This document shows, piece by piece, positions 11,801 to 22,439 of a stretch of DNA of 64,000 nt. Made by a program: the position numbers and the translations under genes. The stretch is from contig UZAN01039509.1 in NCBI GenBank assembly GCA_900618425.1, positions 1 to 64,000 on the forward strand, written 5' to 3'. The notes below the pieces were generated by a model. The model saw only the letters and a program-made list of their open reading frames with translations. It searched no databases and was not told the origin of the DNA. Source of the stretch: Echinostoma caproni (Eukaryota > Platyhelminthes > Trematoda > Plagiorchiida > Echinostomatidae). How positions within the stretch are numbered: position 1 is the stretch's first letter; the number at the start of each line of letters is the position of its first letter.

Positions 11801-13389
11801 TATTGCATTTGCTGATAATGCACATGTTGGCGGACGCAGTGTGTCGGTTTATTTGATAATGTTTACAACTCTTGTATCGGTGGTTTATCTTTTTCTGGAT
11901 AACTCGTTGAAGCCTCAATACCAAATATAAATGCAAATACGGCAGTCAAATGTGTAAAGTATGAATTCAGGTCATTCGTTTGTATCTCGTCCAACGTGAA
12001 CGATTTTCAATATAAACCGAAGTGGTGAGATGGATTTCTGCTCACTATGTTCCCCAGAAAGGGAAATCTAATTTTTTGATCAGCAGTGCATTACGATGCC
12101 AATTGATGTTTTAGTTGATACAAAAAATAAATAGATGAACTTAAGAATTTATTTGTGGTTATTCGTCAGTATTATTACGAGATAAGTAACAATGGCAGCT
12201 GTCCTTCTAGACACAATTAATTTTATTACGAATTTGAAGGTTGCTTGGAAATTATACAAGCAACCAAAGCTTGTTCTAATTGAAAATAACTCTCAATTGT
12301 TGAAAACAGATAATGAGTTGCCCGTTAGCACCACGAATCATTCGATACTGCTCCACGCTCCCCATCATCAACCAAGGTTATTGGATGAGGAAAACACATG
12401 AGATGGGCAGTATATTTTATTTTATATTTCCTCACATGTCTGAATCCAGACTGTGAGCAAAACAAACCATGGTATAACAATCTTCATAAAAAGAAAAGCG
12501 TTCAATTATCTGCAGGTCATGCAGATGAACAGTACGATTGAATGAATAGTTCGAAATGAATGATATAATTGGAAATGATGATTGTTATGCTATCTGATGA
12601 CATTAGGAACAGGAGAATAAACAAAAGACAAATCAATCTCAGCCATTTATCATTTATTTAAGTGGCAAGTGAAATGGAAAGCACGACAAACCAGGAGGTA
12701 ATCTTTAATGCGGTGTAACCTTTCATAAAATTTGAAATCAGGAACTGATTTTTTTCTGCCTGTCTGTTCCTCTGTAAGTTAAATGCACCTAAAAACAATG
12801 CCTCGTAACTCAATTTTACCACCGTGACATTGAACGATATTTAGTTGTTAGATCTAAAGCACAGAGTTCTTTACTTAGTTACCACACTAAGTTCCTTCGA
12901 AGCAACAGTAAATGTTTATATCCACTTTATTTGTAAAGGGAAAACCAAAGTCAAATGAAGTAATTGGTTTTTACTTACGTAATAATTTTGTCCCCAGACG
13001 TTATTCATAGTTTGAAGAAAAATTAACCGTTCATTCAGAGATTCATAAAAGTTGACTAGTGCATGAATCCAAACGAAATACTTCCTTTCCATGACGGTAA
13101 AAAACGAAGACCTTTAGCAAGATGTTAATAACTGAGTATCACATGAAACAAATCTCTCAGTGCATTCCGGGTTAAGGATCTCACGAGCTGTGCAGATCTT
13201 TTGAGGCTTATCCGTCGCAAGGTACGATTACAATGTATGGCGATTCAGTTTGAAATCATTGATTGTCTCAATATTCAAATGAGTAGTGGTTCGTCCGACC
13301 GTCAAATTCGTTGTCAAATAGAATGTTTTATCCCGTTGACCAAGTTTCGGATACGGATGTAAGAAAAATATCTTCCATCTCCCATTTAG
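11801..13389. other. No recognisable gene
   Basis: AT-rich DNA. A minus-strand ATG with ten codons (MNNVWGQNYY) runs straight into a GTAAGT donor at 12973-12978 and could be a first exon, but nothing else supports it. Confidence 0.4.
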
Positions 13390-13413
13390 CACCTAAACCA
13401 ATGCAAACGATCA
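13390..13413 (+). CDS. Candidate 24-nt micro-exon
   Basis: Twenty-four bases lie between an excellent acceptor (TCTTCCATCTCCCATTTAG) and a perfect GTAAGT donor. The length is a multiple of three; two of three phases are open (HLNQCKRS in phase 0). Of the micro-exon candidates in this window it has the best pair of splice signals. Partner exons were not found. Confidence 0.28.
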
Positions 13414-14089
13414 GTAAGTTATTTTGGGGAAACAACTCACTATGTTTTGTGTGAGATATTTTCGAAAATTTAAGTAGACCTTTATTTCAAATTCAATATT
13501 TATTGCTTGTGTTATCTCTGTCACAAAAGGATTGAGGACAAAAGCATTTATAACATTTTTTGACATATGGCCTAATGTGGAAATCAATTCGCAGGCTAAA
13601 TTTAGCTTTATTTACGTTTATGACAGTTTAGATGGATGAGCTCACTACTGGACAGATTTTATTCTTGTAATGTCAGCATGCATTATTCCTTATTCTGTGT
13701 TCTATAATGTCATCTCCTAGGTGATTATAACGATATCTTCTATCAGAATCCTAATCAAGAACTTTTCCGTGTTCTCCAGAATGCACCATTAATATTTTAA
13801 TGACTGAATAATTCAATTGTGGCCATACGTTCTGCACTATGGTAATTGTTTTGTCGTGCTATTTCTGAATAAGAACAACTTTGTCAAAGATAGTAAGGGA
13901 AATTACCCATTATCAAACAAATGGGAGCTTGATAAAAGCGCTCAGCATCATATTCAACTTGTGAATAGTGGTGAGGGAAAATTTGTATTGATATAGACCG
14001 TCCATTATTCAGACTTAATCTTCACACAGTCCTCAATTCGTTCTTCATACACTCGTGAAGCACTAAATCGGAGTTTTACTCTCCCTAGG

Positions 14090-14366
14090 GCTCATCGGTA
14101 TTGTGCATTCAACCCATTACATGGAACGTGGGTGTGTTACCACCAGTTCATGTCGGGCAGATCAAAATTTCCAGTTCATGTTTGTTAGGATATCGTTTTC
14201 CACGCTGGGATTCAGCTACCTCGTCCCGACTGCAGCAAAAAAAACAGTTGACTATCTATTAACTCTATACGAAGGCCTTCCACATAATCAGCACTCCCAT
14301 CCAAGTTTCGAAAGTCTTGCCCCAAACCTACTAGAACAGAGAATACGAACAGCAGATAAGCTCTAA
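14090..14366 (+). CDS. Open region after a strong acceptor, unrecognised
   Basis: TTTTACTCTCCCTAG precedes 14090. From there one frame is open for 91 codons to a TAA at 14364-14366, containing FSYLVPTAAKKTVDYLLTLY. Another is open for 32 codons. The minus strand is also open across 14212-14460. The stretch to 14800 is somewhat richer in G+C than its flanks and may be an old element. No family is recognised. Confidence 0.2.
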
Positions 14367-14799
14367 GAAGAGAAAGAATCGATTGGTTCCAGAGTGCATG
14401 TCTGATTGGATGAACTGATGAGCATGCGAGAAGATGAAGTCCAGAGGATGAGGTAAACACAAGAGGAATTAGATGATCAGCCTACTGTTGCTGTGTTATC
14501 CTGTTGTGTGGCACTATTCACCTTGCTTGTGCTGACTGTTCCTTTGTTTTGCACGAGGGCAGATTTGCCCGACTATTCCGACGAATGATGAACTTCCAAA
14601 AAATCTCTGATGTGTCTCATGTGCGCTTGGTCGATGACACACGTAGTTTGAATTGAAACTGTTCTACTTGGTCCTCACACACCAGGTAAGAGCGTATGGG
14701 GTCTTTTGAGGGCCAGATTGTATTCGCGGTAGCACGTTGTCAATCTTCTCGCTGTTTCTCCGACGTGCTACTTTAAGTTTCTGGAGTCCAGCCGGTGAA

Positions 14800-17033
14800 T
14801 CGAATTGGTTACACATATTTTATTCTCGTTATTTTTCCCCGTTTTCGATAAGATTCTCCGTATAACTGTCGTTGGTTCCTTCCACTTGCAACTTTGTTAA
14901 ACGGAAAATAGTTCGAAAGTGATAAGGCACCAAGACAAATTGACAGCTGAATTAGTGAATAGCCATACAGAATTCGAAGAATTTCTGAAAATACTACCAG
15001 AATACTGAATGTAAACAACTTTAAGGTTGTTCAAAACAGTAACAATGGAGTGTTTAACCAATAGAAACCGTAAGACTACCCGAGTTTACCCTATGCAATC
15101 AATCTCTTATGTCGCACACCAGAGTAGTAGAATTATACGATATCTTCCCATTGTTTAGAAAGCCCCAAACAAACGTATGCGTAATAACGTAGTTTCTGAT
15201 TGCGTAATATCGTCCCCCAGTATGTCATACTTTCTTATATCTAGTTACTTAATCGTTGACTGATGTTCGGGATGGTCATTGGTCAACCAAACTGCAATGT
15301 CGCATTCTGCTAATGGCGTTTCACCTAGTGTAACACATACATGACATTGTTCACTAATTGGATAATCCTTGCCAGGAGGACACGCTTATGTCAACAATCA
15401 AAGACAGTGCCGCTTGAATGTCACTTGCATGAAAGTGTCTAAGCGCCTATCAATTAAATTGAAAAAAGTAGAATGTGTTGGAAATGCTGGATCACCAGGT
15501 TTAACTCAGAGCTCCAAAACTGTTTAGAATGTTATGCCCCACAGAAAGACTATCGGAAAATTTGGGAACGCTAGAGTATCTCATGAAAGATGACACTTGA
15601 AAACCGACAAAAGCTTGAAGACAATAAATAAGGGAACTTTGGCATGGTTTAGTGCAATGAGGGAAAAGCATAGAGAGTTTCCCATGTTGGAGAGGATCAA
15701 TTGTAGGTGGGTTATCCAGCTAGCACAATGAAGTTGTGCCTTACGTTTACCAACATTGGCCACACTGAATGTATCAAACATAAACTGGGAACAAAAAAAG
15801 AAAACGAAGGGAGATATATCTACAGATGCCAATCGTACACATTTTTCACCAAAAAATTAAGAATAAATTGCATAGCAAACAATCAGTTCGTAATATGGAA
15901 AGGAAATCAATTAACCGAGTATACTCCCTAGCAGATAGTTCATATAATTCGTCTGACCAGATTTCCTTAGAATACGATTGTTTCTTCTGTACTCACTGTG
16001 TTCGACTTGGTTCTTTCTTGTCTTCACCAAATGGGTTAACACTGTTATGAATAATATGGCTAAAATAGTTGTATATTATGATAGGAGCCATATACTCAGT
16101 TGTGTGATTAACCTAATATTGCAAAGGAATGGAGGAATATCTGGAAATAATACGTCTTATTTGAGTTAAAATATTCTCCTGTAGAAAGGCGAGTAATTTC
16201 GGGATTGATAGACACTTGAAGCTGAATACCGAATGCAAGATAATATCCTTAAACTGAGGAAATCATAGAGGATTTCAATTCACTTGATAGAAAAGAGTAC
16301 GGATTACGGTTTATTTAGGTTCCGTTATGAGTAAACAGTACTAAATCATAAAACGTAGCTTTCGGAATAGTTCAGTACCGAAAACTGCTAAACGGTTTCT
16401 GTCATTGATTTGATGGAAGTTTTCGGGAGACAGATAAGCGGATGAATTAATGAAATAAATACAGATGTTAACGATAATCATAAATAAGAATACGATTATA
16501 TAACAGTGAATAGATATATTGTAATTTTCCTTTGTATTGTAATTTTAAAAATACTATACATAAGTACTGGATATTATCAATTAATTAAACACCGATAACA
16601 ACAATAGAGATAATTGAAAAATAAAATAAGATCAATTTTTTAAATTGTTACAGTATTGCCAATTGAAACAAAGTAACTTATTTTTGTCCAAGCCATACGC
16701 CAAACAACGGCGATGTCATAAAATTATTGTATCATCTCCAAAGCGGATAAATCAAAGAATCTGTAAAGTTTGACTCCCCGTTTCCACAACCAGATCTTTA
16801 AAATGGATTAGATCACTGGCAACTGTACTACACCAATATCAGTAGCCACACGTGGACGCTGCCAGCACAGCTGGTAGAGCATGCGCTGCACTTCAGTGTC
16901 AAGTAGCAAGTAAGCTGACCGTCACAGCAAGTTTTTCTTAAAATAGGAGTAGATCGAACGAACTTCAAAAGCAAGGTTAATTGTTCAATTTTTTTGACAG
17001 ATTGGAGGCTGACGTTGAAATTTTGAAAATTGC
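14800..17033. other. No recognisable gene
   Basis: AT-rich DNA with short frames. At about 16865-16895 a stretch reading AGCTGGTAGAGCATGCGC resembles a tRNA A box, but no B box follows at the right distance, so it is not called as a tRNA. Confidence 0.4.
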
Positions 17034-17107
17034 AGGAGCCTCAGTGGGATTTGAACCCACGATTTCACAATTCCAACGTGAAACTTCAATCTTCCAACCA
17101 AAAGCTT
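17034..17107 (-). mobile_element. tRNA-like SINE relic
   Basis: On the minus strand the segment carries a T-arm-like palindrome, GTGGGTTCAAATCCCAC, with a perfect B-box core (GGTTCAAATCC), followed by TGAGGCTCC. The upstream part, AGATTGAAGTTTCACGTTGG, aligns with AGATTAGTTTAACGTAGTGG in the segment at 58532-58610. A folded functional tRNA with a matching acceptor stem is not seen. A tRNA-derived SINE head is the simplest reading. Confidence 0.45.
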
Positions 17108-17601
17108 GAGAAATTCAAGCCCACGAATAAGTGGATAGTGCCTATGAAATCATTTAATCTGGTAACAACCTCTCAGAATACTTTTAAATGATAGATAGCA
17201 AGTAGAAAACTGGTTTTGAGCTTCGGCAACATCTATCGGGTTTAAATTCCTAGGTTATAAAAGGACAAATGAGCAGGAACAAAGGAAATATCTCCTTGTA
17301 TCTCAAATGGATATCAGAACCGCTATCTTAACTCATTTACTCTATGCTGGTCATTGCTTATAAAGTAAAAATTCAGTTACAATTTTTATCCTTGTGGAAG
17401 GATGAATTGACTTTTTGTTCGGAATAAATAATTAATTTAAATAATGCGCTTTATTTAACCGTTTTGTGCGAAAACGTCTTTGACGTACTGCAGTAGAGGG
17501 TAAGTGCTTTATTATCAACATATTGAGTTGGAAGAAAATCAGTTGATTAAGTTTCTCAATTACTTTACAATTTTTATTAAACAAATAGCCTTTATTTTTG
17601 A

Positions 17602-17646
17602 CTCGGTAATGATCTTACATTGCAACTTTAATCATTCATTACCGAG
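17602..17646. repeat. Perfect 11-bp inverted repeat (hairpin)
   Basis: CTCGGTAATGA at 17602-17612 is the exact reverse complement of TCATTACCGAG at 17636-17646, leaving a 23-base loop. There is no T-run to suggest a terminator and no flanking duplication that I can see. Confidence 0.6.
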
Positions 17647-18923
17647 CTGAAAAAAATCAATTATAATGATCAATTTATCAAGAGGAACAGTGGTCTTTAA
17701 ATTCTTCTAATTTGTCTAGTGTTGATTCTCAGGAACGTGTGCATTCACCTCACAAGCCAAATACACTTGAATGAGTAAACGACATTGGACACGGTAGGGT
17801 GCATCAATTTAGGTTGATGTCGTAAGAAGTTTATAGCTTCGTTTGATCAGATTACGATTTTTTAATGACCGGTACAATCAACTCAGAAGGTGTTTTGATT
17901 CGACAAATCCGGTTTAACTGACTATACCAGGAATTAGGTACAAGTGTTATTCTCTGCCATTCAGGGTGTTCACGCTCACACTGATTATTAGGCATTATGC
18001 ACTTTTTGATACACATTGAGGAATAAACCTCAAAATCAGAAAGTTTAGTTAGAATGCGGGTCTCATCATTTGGAAGGATGAACTAATTGGTACCTTTTTT
18101 TTAGCAAAAATACACCCGTCTTCCCGCTCCGATGTACTTTTTAATTTAGCATCGGAAATCATAAAAAAATCTATTCTTCATTTCGTTGTTGGATCACGAA
18201 TGTGCTGTATTAATGGTTCTTTGGCAAAATTCTTTACAAAATTTATAATATTCTCGGCAGCAAAAGTGTAGTCACGTTTTAGGCACGATATCTAGATTAC
18301 TCACGTTCTGTTCTTGTCGTCACATAGATACAATACGTGTCCCTTACGGACAATGTCTTGGAAAGTTATTGTAAGATTCGTAAAGTATTATAGAAGTCTC
18401 GTTAGCATGAGATTTTAAGTATTATCTCGCATTTTGTTCGAAATCACACGTCTGGTCTTTACCTGATCACATGTGACCTACATTACAGCAGGGTATTGAG
18501 CGGTGCCACTTCACTCTGCTTTAAAGAAGTCGCCTATCCACAACTGAGTTAGATCATTTGTTAAACGGTTATTGGATCGCGGTACATGTGACATATGACA
18601 GTTAGTAAGGTAAGGTTTTGAGAAAACTCCCTTCAGACAATTCACAAATTTGTAAAAAAAACGAAGTGAAGAAGTTACAAAATTATTGAGTCTCCGGACA
18701 CAGAAAACTAGTCCGATAGCGTGCATGAATGCAACCGAACTTTGCACGTATCCAAGTGGTCTATACTAACAAACATTTCAGAGTACACATGAGACTGTAG
18801 GCAGTGAAGTTTGATACATTTTCCTGCCAATTTTATTTCCTGATGAATTTTTCTGCACCTGTTGTGTCTGTGTTCATTTTTTGGCTCTGACGTTGGAGGA
18901 AGGATAGTCCTCAGTCGATAATA

Positions 18924-21750
18924 ATGTCAGAACTGCGTTTATTTGTCCCTCAATTAATACAGAAACAGAACCATCTTCAGGTAAGAATTCAAATTGTATT
19001 TACAATAGTCCGCGGTCGTCATTCCTAACTAATGTTTACCCAAAATTAAACGAATGGCAGGTTGTGGTGAGTCTGAAGATTTAAATTTCTCTTCCTAGAT
19101 AATTATATCAGCAGTTACTAGATAGTAGTGATTTAGTACTTCTATTTTGGTTTAGCGTTTTACGCACAAATTTCATTTCTGGATAACCTGGTTATTGTCT
19201 CGAACATAAATACTACAGGATACCAATGCAATTTCTTTAATTGTGAATGTTATAGTGTTAATAACACAGCGATGTCGGTAGAGAATTATATTCGCCGATG
19301 TTTTGGTTACCGTGGGTAACCTTTCTCAAAGCAGGTTTTACAATCAAATGCCAGCATTTGAAAATTCTTCAAATTCCAAAACGGATGAATGAAGAACACC
19401 CCTAGGGCATCAAACAATGCAGCTGTTGATCGGTAAATGATCAGTATTCATTCTCCCTTAGAGTTTTGTGATTTGGTCTAATCTGCTAAATGAGGGGTAT
19501 AATACACTGCTGTTTCCTAAGGAAAATTGAGTGTTCTGTGTGCAACGTATGCACTCATTTTATATTACTATGACTAGAATTCTACAAAATAATAAATTGG
19601 TACATCCGGGAATTGAGAGGTTTTACAAACAAACAGTTTTGCTCTGAGGATTCATGAAAGAAACAAACGAGTTTGGATGCAAATGGAATTCTTACTAATT
19701 GATGTGCAGTGTGTACCAGAATTCACTTTGTGACATAATTTCGGTAATAATAAACATCCAATCTTTTATTTAGTGAATTAACACTCCAGACCATCCTCAA
19801 ACAGGACTTATGTGGAAAATGAACATACCATCGTACTCTGGAATTTTATTGACAAACGATTTGTAATACAATCAAAGTAATACTCTAGAAACCGCTAAAA
19901 TGTGACAATTCTGCAATCGATGGGTTGATTTCTGATTCGTTTTGACTAATGGGAACGGTACTTAGGTCCATGTTTAGCTGCTTACTGCTATTCTGTCAAC
20001 AGGTACCTCAAGCTCGTATGTTCAGTATATTTGGGTAAACGGAGTCAGCTTACCACTTTCCAGTTTCTTTTGAAACGAAAACCCTTCAGGTTGATACGTG
20101 GTAGGCACTCGTGATTTGACGGTTGAGAGTTAGTATCCAACCTACTGTTGAGCACACAGAATACAAAATAATTATTCATCCAACTAAATGACCATCGTTT
20201 TAACAAGTCTTCTTGCAAACGTTAATGGAACTATTTGGGCTTTGTAGTGTGAACGGAACATGAGAAACGGTCCGCCCAGTTGCTGAGCGACTAGTATGCC
20301 TGCGTTCTACCTTTGAGGTCCCGAGTTCGACCCCCAGCTGGGTTTATGGATTCTCACCACTAATGAGACCCAGCCAGACTGAAATAGCTGTACAGTGCTT
20401 CCTAGAGTTTTAGCTCAGGCTACATTTACACGCATTGTTCGTTGTATAAACAGCTAGGTATTGAATTCTGCTGCATTGTCTTCGAAAACTATTCCTTGCT
20501 GAAGTACAATAACAGGATATGTGATTTTGCTTGAATTAACGTCCGACTCAGAATTAATTACTGTGGCGCAAAAGTTACCTCCATTGGACGTAGTGACAAA
20601 GGACATGCCATATGGTGACGGGATCAAGCGAAAAGCCAATGGATTGAACAATTTGAAGAGCCTATTTATTATAACGAGTTTCATAATAAACGACGATTGT
20701 TATCGTTTGGGTTTATTTGGAAGCAAGTTTGAGTTATCTAGTATTTATTGACAGTTAATAAATAACTTCAGCTTATGCCAGTATTTTGGGTATTTTAAGT
20801 TGCCGTTCATTAAAATGAAGATGCTTGAGATATCAATATTCCAACGGTACCAAACTGCGATATTCAGAGCATGCATCAAAAGACGTAAAAATTTCGTGGA
20901 ATCCAAATCACAGTGTCCCATTTATAAGCGTGATCTCACTACCAATGATGACCTTTGAAGATCATCATCCGGGCACTTAATTCATATTTCATAAGGTTTC
21001 CTCGCTGACCTGAAATTCACCGTTACACAAACTTGGTCGATATGAGTATCGTAATATTCAACACATCGATAACCCGTAGAAAGATAAGGTGCTTTGAGTT
21101 GCGCAAAAAGAGCTCACTCCAAATAGATAATGGAAATTATGCCAGTAATTTACTGTCCCTATGTGTAGGTTTGTTTCATTTTGGACATATTCGTGAACCA
21201 TGTTTTTGTACCAACTGAGATGTTGGATGAGTTGGTACTCTGTAATTTATGGTAACGTCAATGGTTATTGTGTGAGGATGAACGGTTTATTATTCATATT
21301 GTTGCAACTGGGTCAAAGTATCTGAATTTCACCAAAACGTTTTACAATACTTAATTTTACGCATATTATCAGTTGATTTATGAACGTTGTCTTTCATTGA
21401 GAAAATTCCTACGAAGGAGTTCACTTCCTTATAACAGTGATTCAGGTCCAAAAATATCAAAGCAATTCATATAATCTACATTGCAGGAGATTTGATTGAG
21501 AATTCTGCATTTCCTGCCACAAAGCCCAAGCAACGTAAGTTTTGTCACTGTTGAATAAAAGTGAATATCCGATACTAACATTTTGAAGGCTGCTCTTGCT
21601 CCGTCCACATTTAATTTGGCTCTCATTTTGAAAACCAACGTCAAAAATTGTCAATCTCAACGGATGTATGTAAACACGTCTTAGTAAACCCACGTCATTT
21701 TATCGGCAGCTAAGATGTTAAACATTATGAATTTGTACAAATTAATTTGA
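18924..21750 (+). CDS. Candidate four-exon gene, 81 residues, unrecognised
   Basis: Proposed coding exons are 18924-18980, 19219-19277, 21446-21534 and 21710-21750, total 246 bases (81 codons plus stop). Exon 1 starts at an ATG, reads MSELRLFVPQLIQKQNHLQ and ends at a CAG/GTAAGA donor. Exon 2 follows ACTACAG and reads DTNAISLIVNVIVLITQRC. Exon 3 follows a CAG, reads SKNIKAIHIIYIAGDLIEN onward and ends at a GTAAGTTTTG donor. Exon 4 follows TTTATCGGCAG and ends at TGA 21748-21750. Phases 0, 2 and 1 match at every junction. The 2.2-kb second intron holds a hammerhead-type SINE. The product looks small, basic and partly hydrophobic. Exon choice had freedom, and the donor of exon 2 (GTAGAG) is weak, so the model may be partly wrong. 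No family is recognised. Confidence 0.35.
20275..20410 (+). mobile_element. tRNA-derived SINE with degenerate hammerhead ribozyme core (copy 1)
   Basis: A decayed tRNA-like head carries a good B box (GAGTTCGACCCCC, 20323-20335). It is followed by CTAATGAG (20360-20367), a 13-base insert where stem II should be, GAAAT (20381-20385), AGCTGTA and CAGTGC (20393-20398), then CTTCCTAG. This order (CUGAUGA, stem II, GAAA, stem III, cleavage triplet, 3' strand of stem I) is the hammerhead layout of the schistosome SM-alpha SINE. Here the conserved G of CUGAUGA is A, stem II no longer pairs well, and the 5' strand of stem I (TCACCA) has lost most of its complement to CAGTGC. The copy should be inactive. 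Confidence 0.6.
20454..20751. CDS. Segment open on both strands, strand undecided
   Basis: The plus frame (to TGA at 20749-20751) includes TSDSELITVAQKLPPLDVV. The minus frame (20684-20454) includes FVTTSNGGNFCATVINSESD and contains a possible GGAG/GTAAC donor. Each looks protein-like, so residue appearance cannot settle the strand. It lies just after the SINE at 20275-20410 inside the proposed intron of the 18924-21750 model, and could instead be an exon of another gene. Confidence 0.2.
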
Positions 21751-22002
21751 CGAGTGACTATTTCGGGAGTTTGAAAGAGCAAACTATAAACGACAATCTA
21801 AAGAAAAACTCAAGTTTGGCAAATCTTTTGTAGTATTATCCCAACCATGCACAACTTTTGCCTCACCCATCCCATCAGACAAATCTAAAGTCAGTACACA
21901 GCACATATCTTGTTTTATCAGTCAGGGACGCCAAAAGAACCGGGCTCGTTATGTTCTCCAGTCAAATTCCAACTGAATAGGTTCCTGGCTAGTGTAAATC
22001 TG

Positions 22003-22437
22003 TCACACTCTATTCGAAACCAATAATCTTAATCTGTTTCTGACAAAGAGCAGGTCGCATCTGTTCAGATGATAATTTAAAGAACAAACTTGAACCCGTG
22101 AATACCACCACACACGAAACCTGCTGCCCTGAGACGTTGGTCGACTGTAATTGGACAACACAAATAAGCCAACAAAAGCACCATATGGGGTGAAGGTTCT
22201 TCGAACAAAACGTTCATTCCAAGTGGATGCCCTCTCCAACACTGTCAGTAGAGTATTATCGGCTATAATGAACTCCACTTTTAACGCCATTAGGCAAAGA
22301 TTTATTTTCTCTTCCACCCCAGAAATGTGTTGTCGCAGCGAAGAGAAGCTGTCTGTGTTGTCTTCATTTATTATTATCCATCGTTTCAAGTGCACTTGTA
22401 GTGCAATTTGCATGTATCGAAATACAAGCCAGTTCAA
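22003..22437. other. About 430 bp open on both strands, beside a LINE tail
   Basis: A minus frame of 144 codons (22437-22003) begins at the end of the minus-strand LINE tail. A plus frame (22151-22603) is open through the same bases for about 100 codons before it enters the LINE. Openness on both strands over this length is unusual for the local composition. The minus product includes TVLERASTWNERFVRRTF. No homologue is recognised. It could be a host exon interrupted by the LINE or part of another element. Confidence 0.25.
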
Positions 22438-22439
22438 AT

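Noticed and set aside
12979..13008. Minus-strand ATG plus ten codons ending at a GTAAGT
   Set aside because: No second exon or upstream signal; too short to stand alone.
14405..14445. CTGATGAGCATGCGAG...GAAG as a hammerhead core
   Set aside because: Stem II pairing is only about four bases, GAAA is GAAG, and no stem I partner is present.
16860..16900. A-box-like GCTGGTAGAGCATGCG as a tRNA gene
   Set aside because: No B box or acceptor stem at tRNA spacing.
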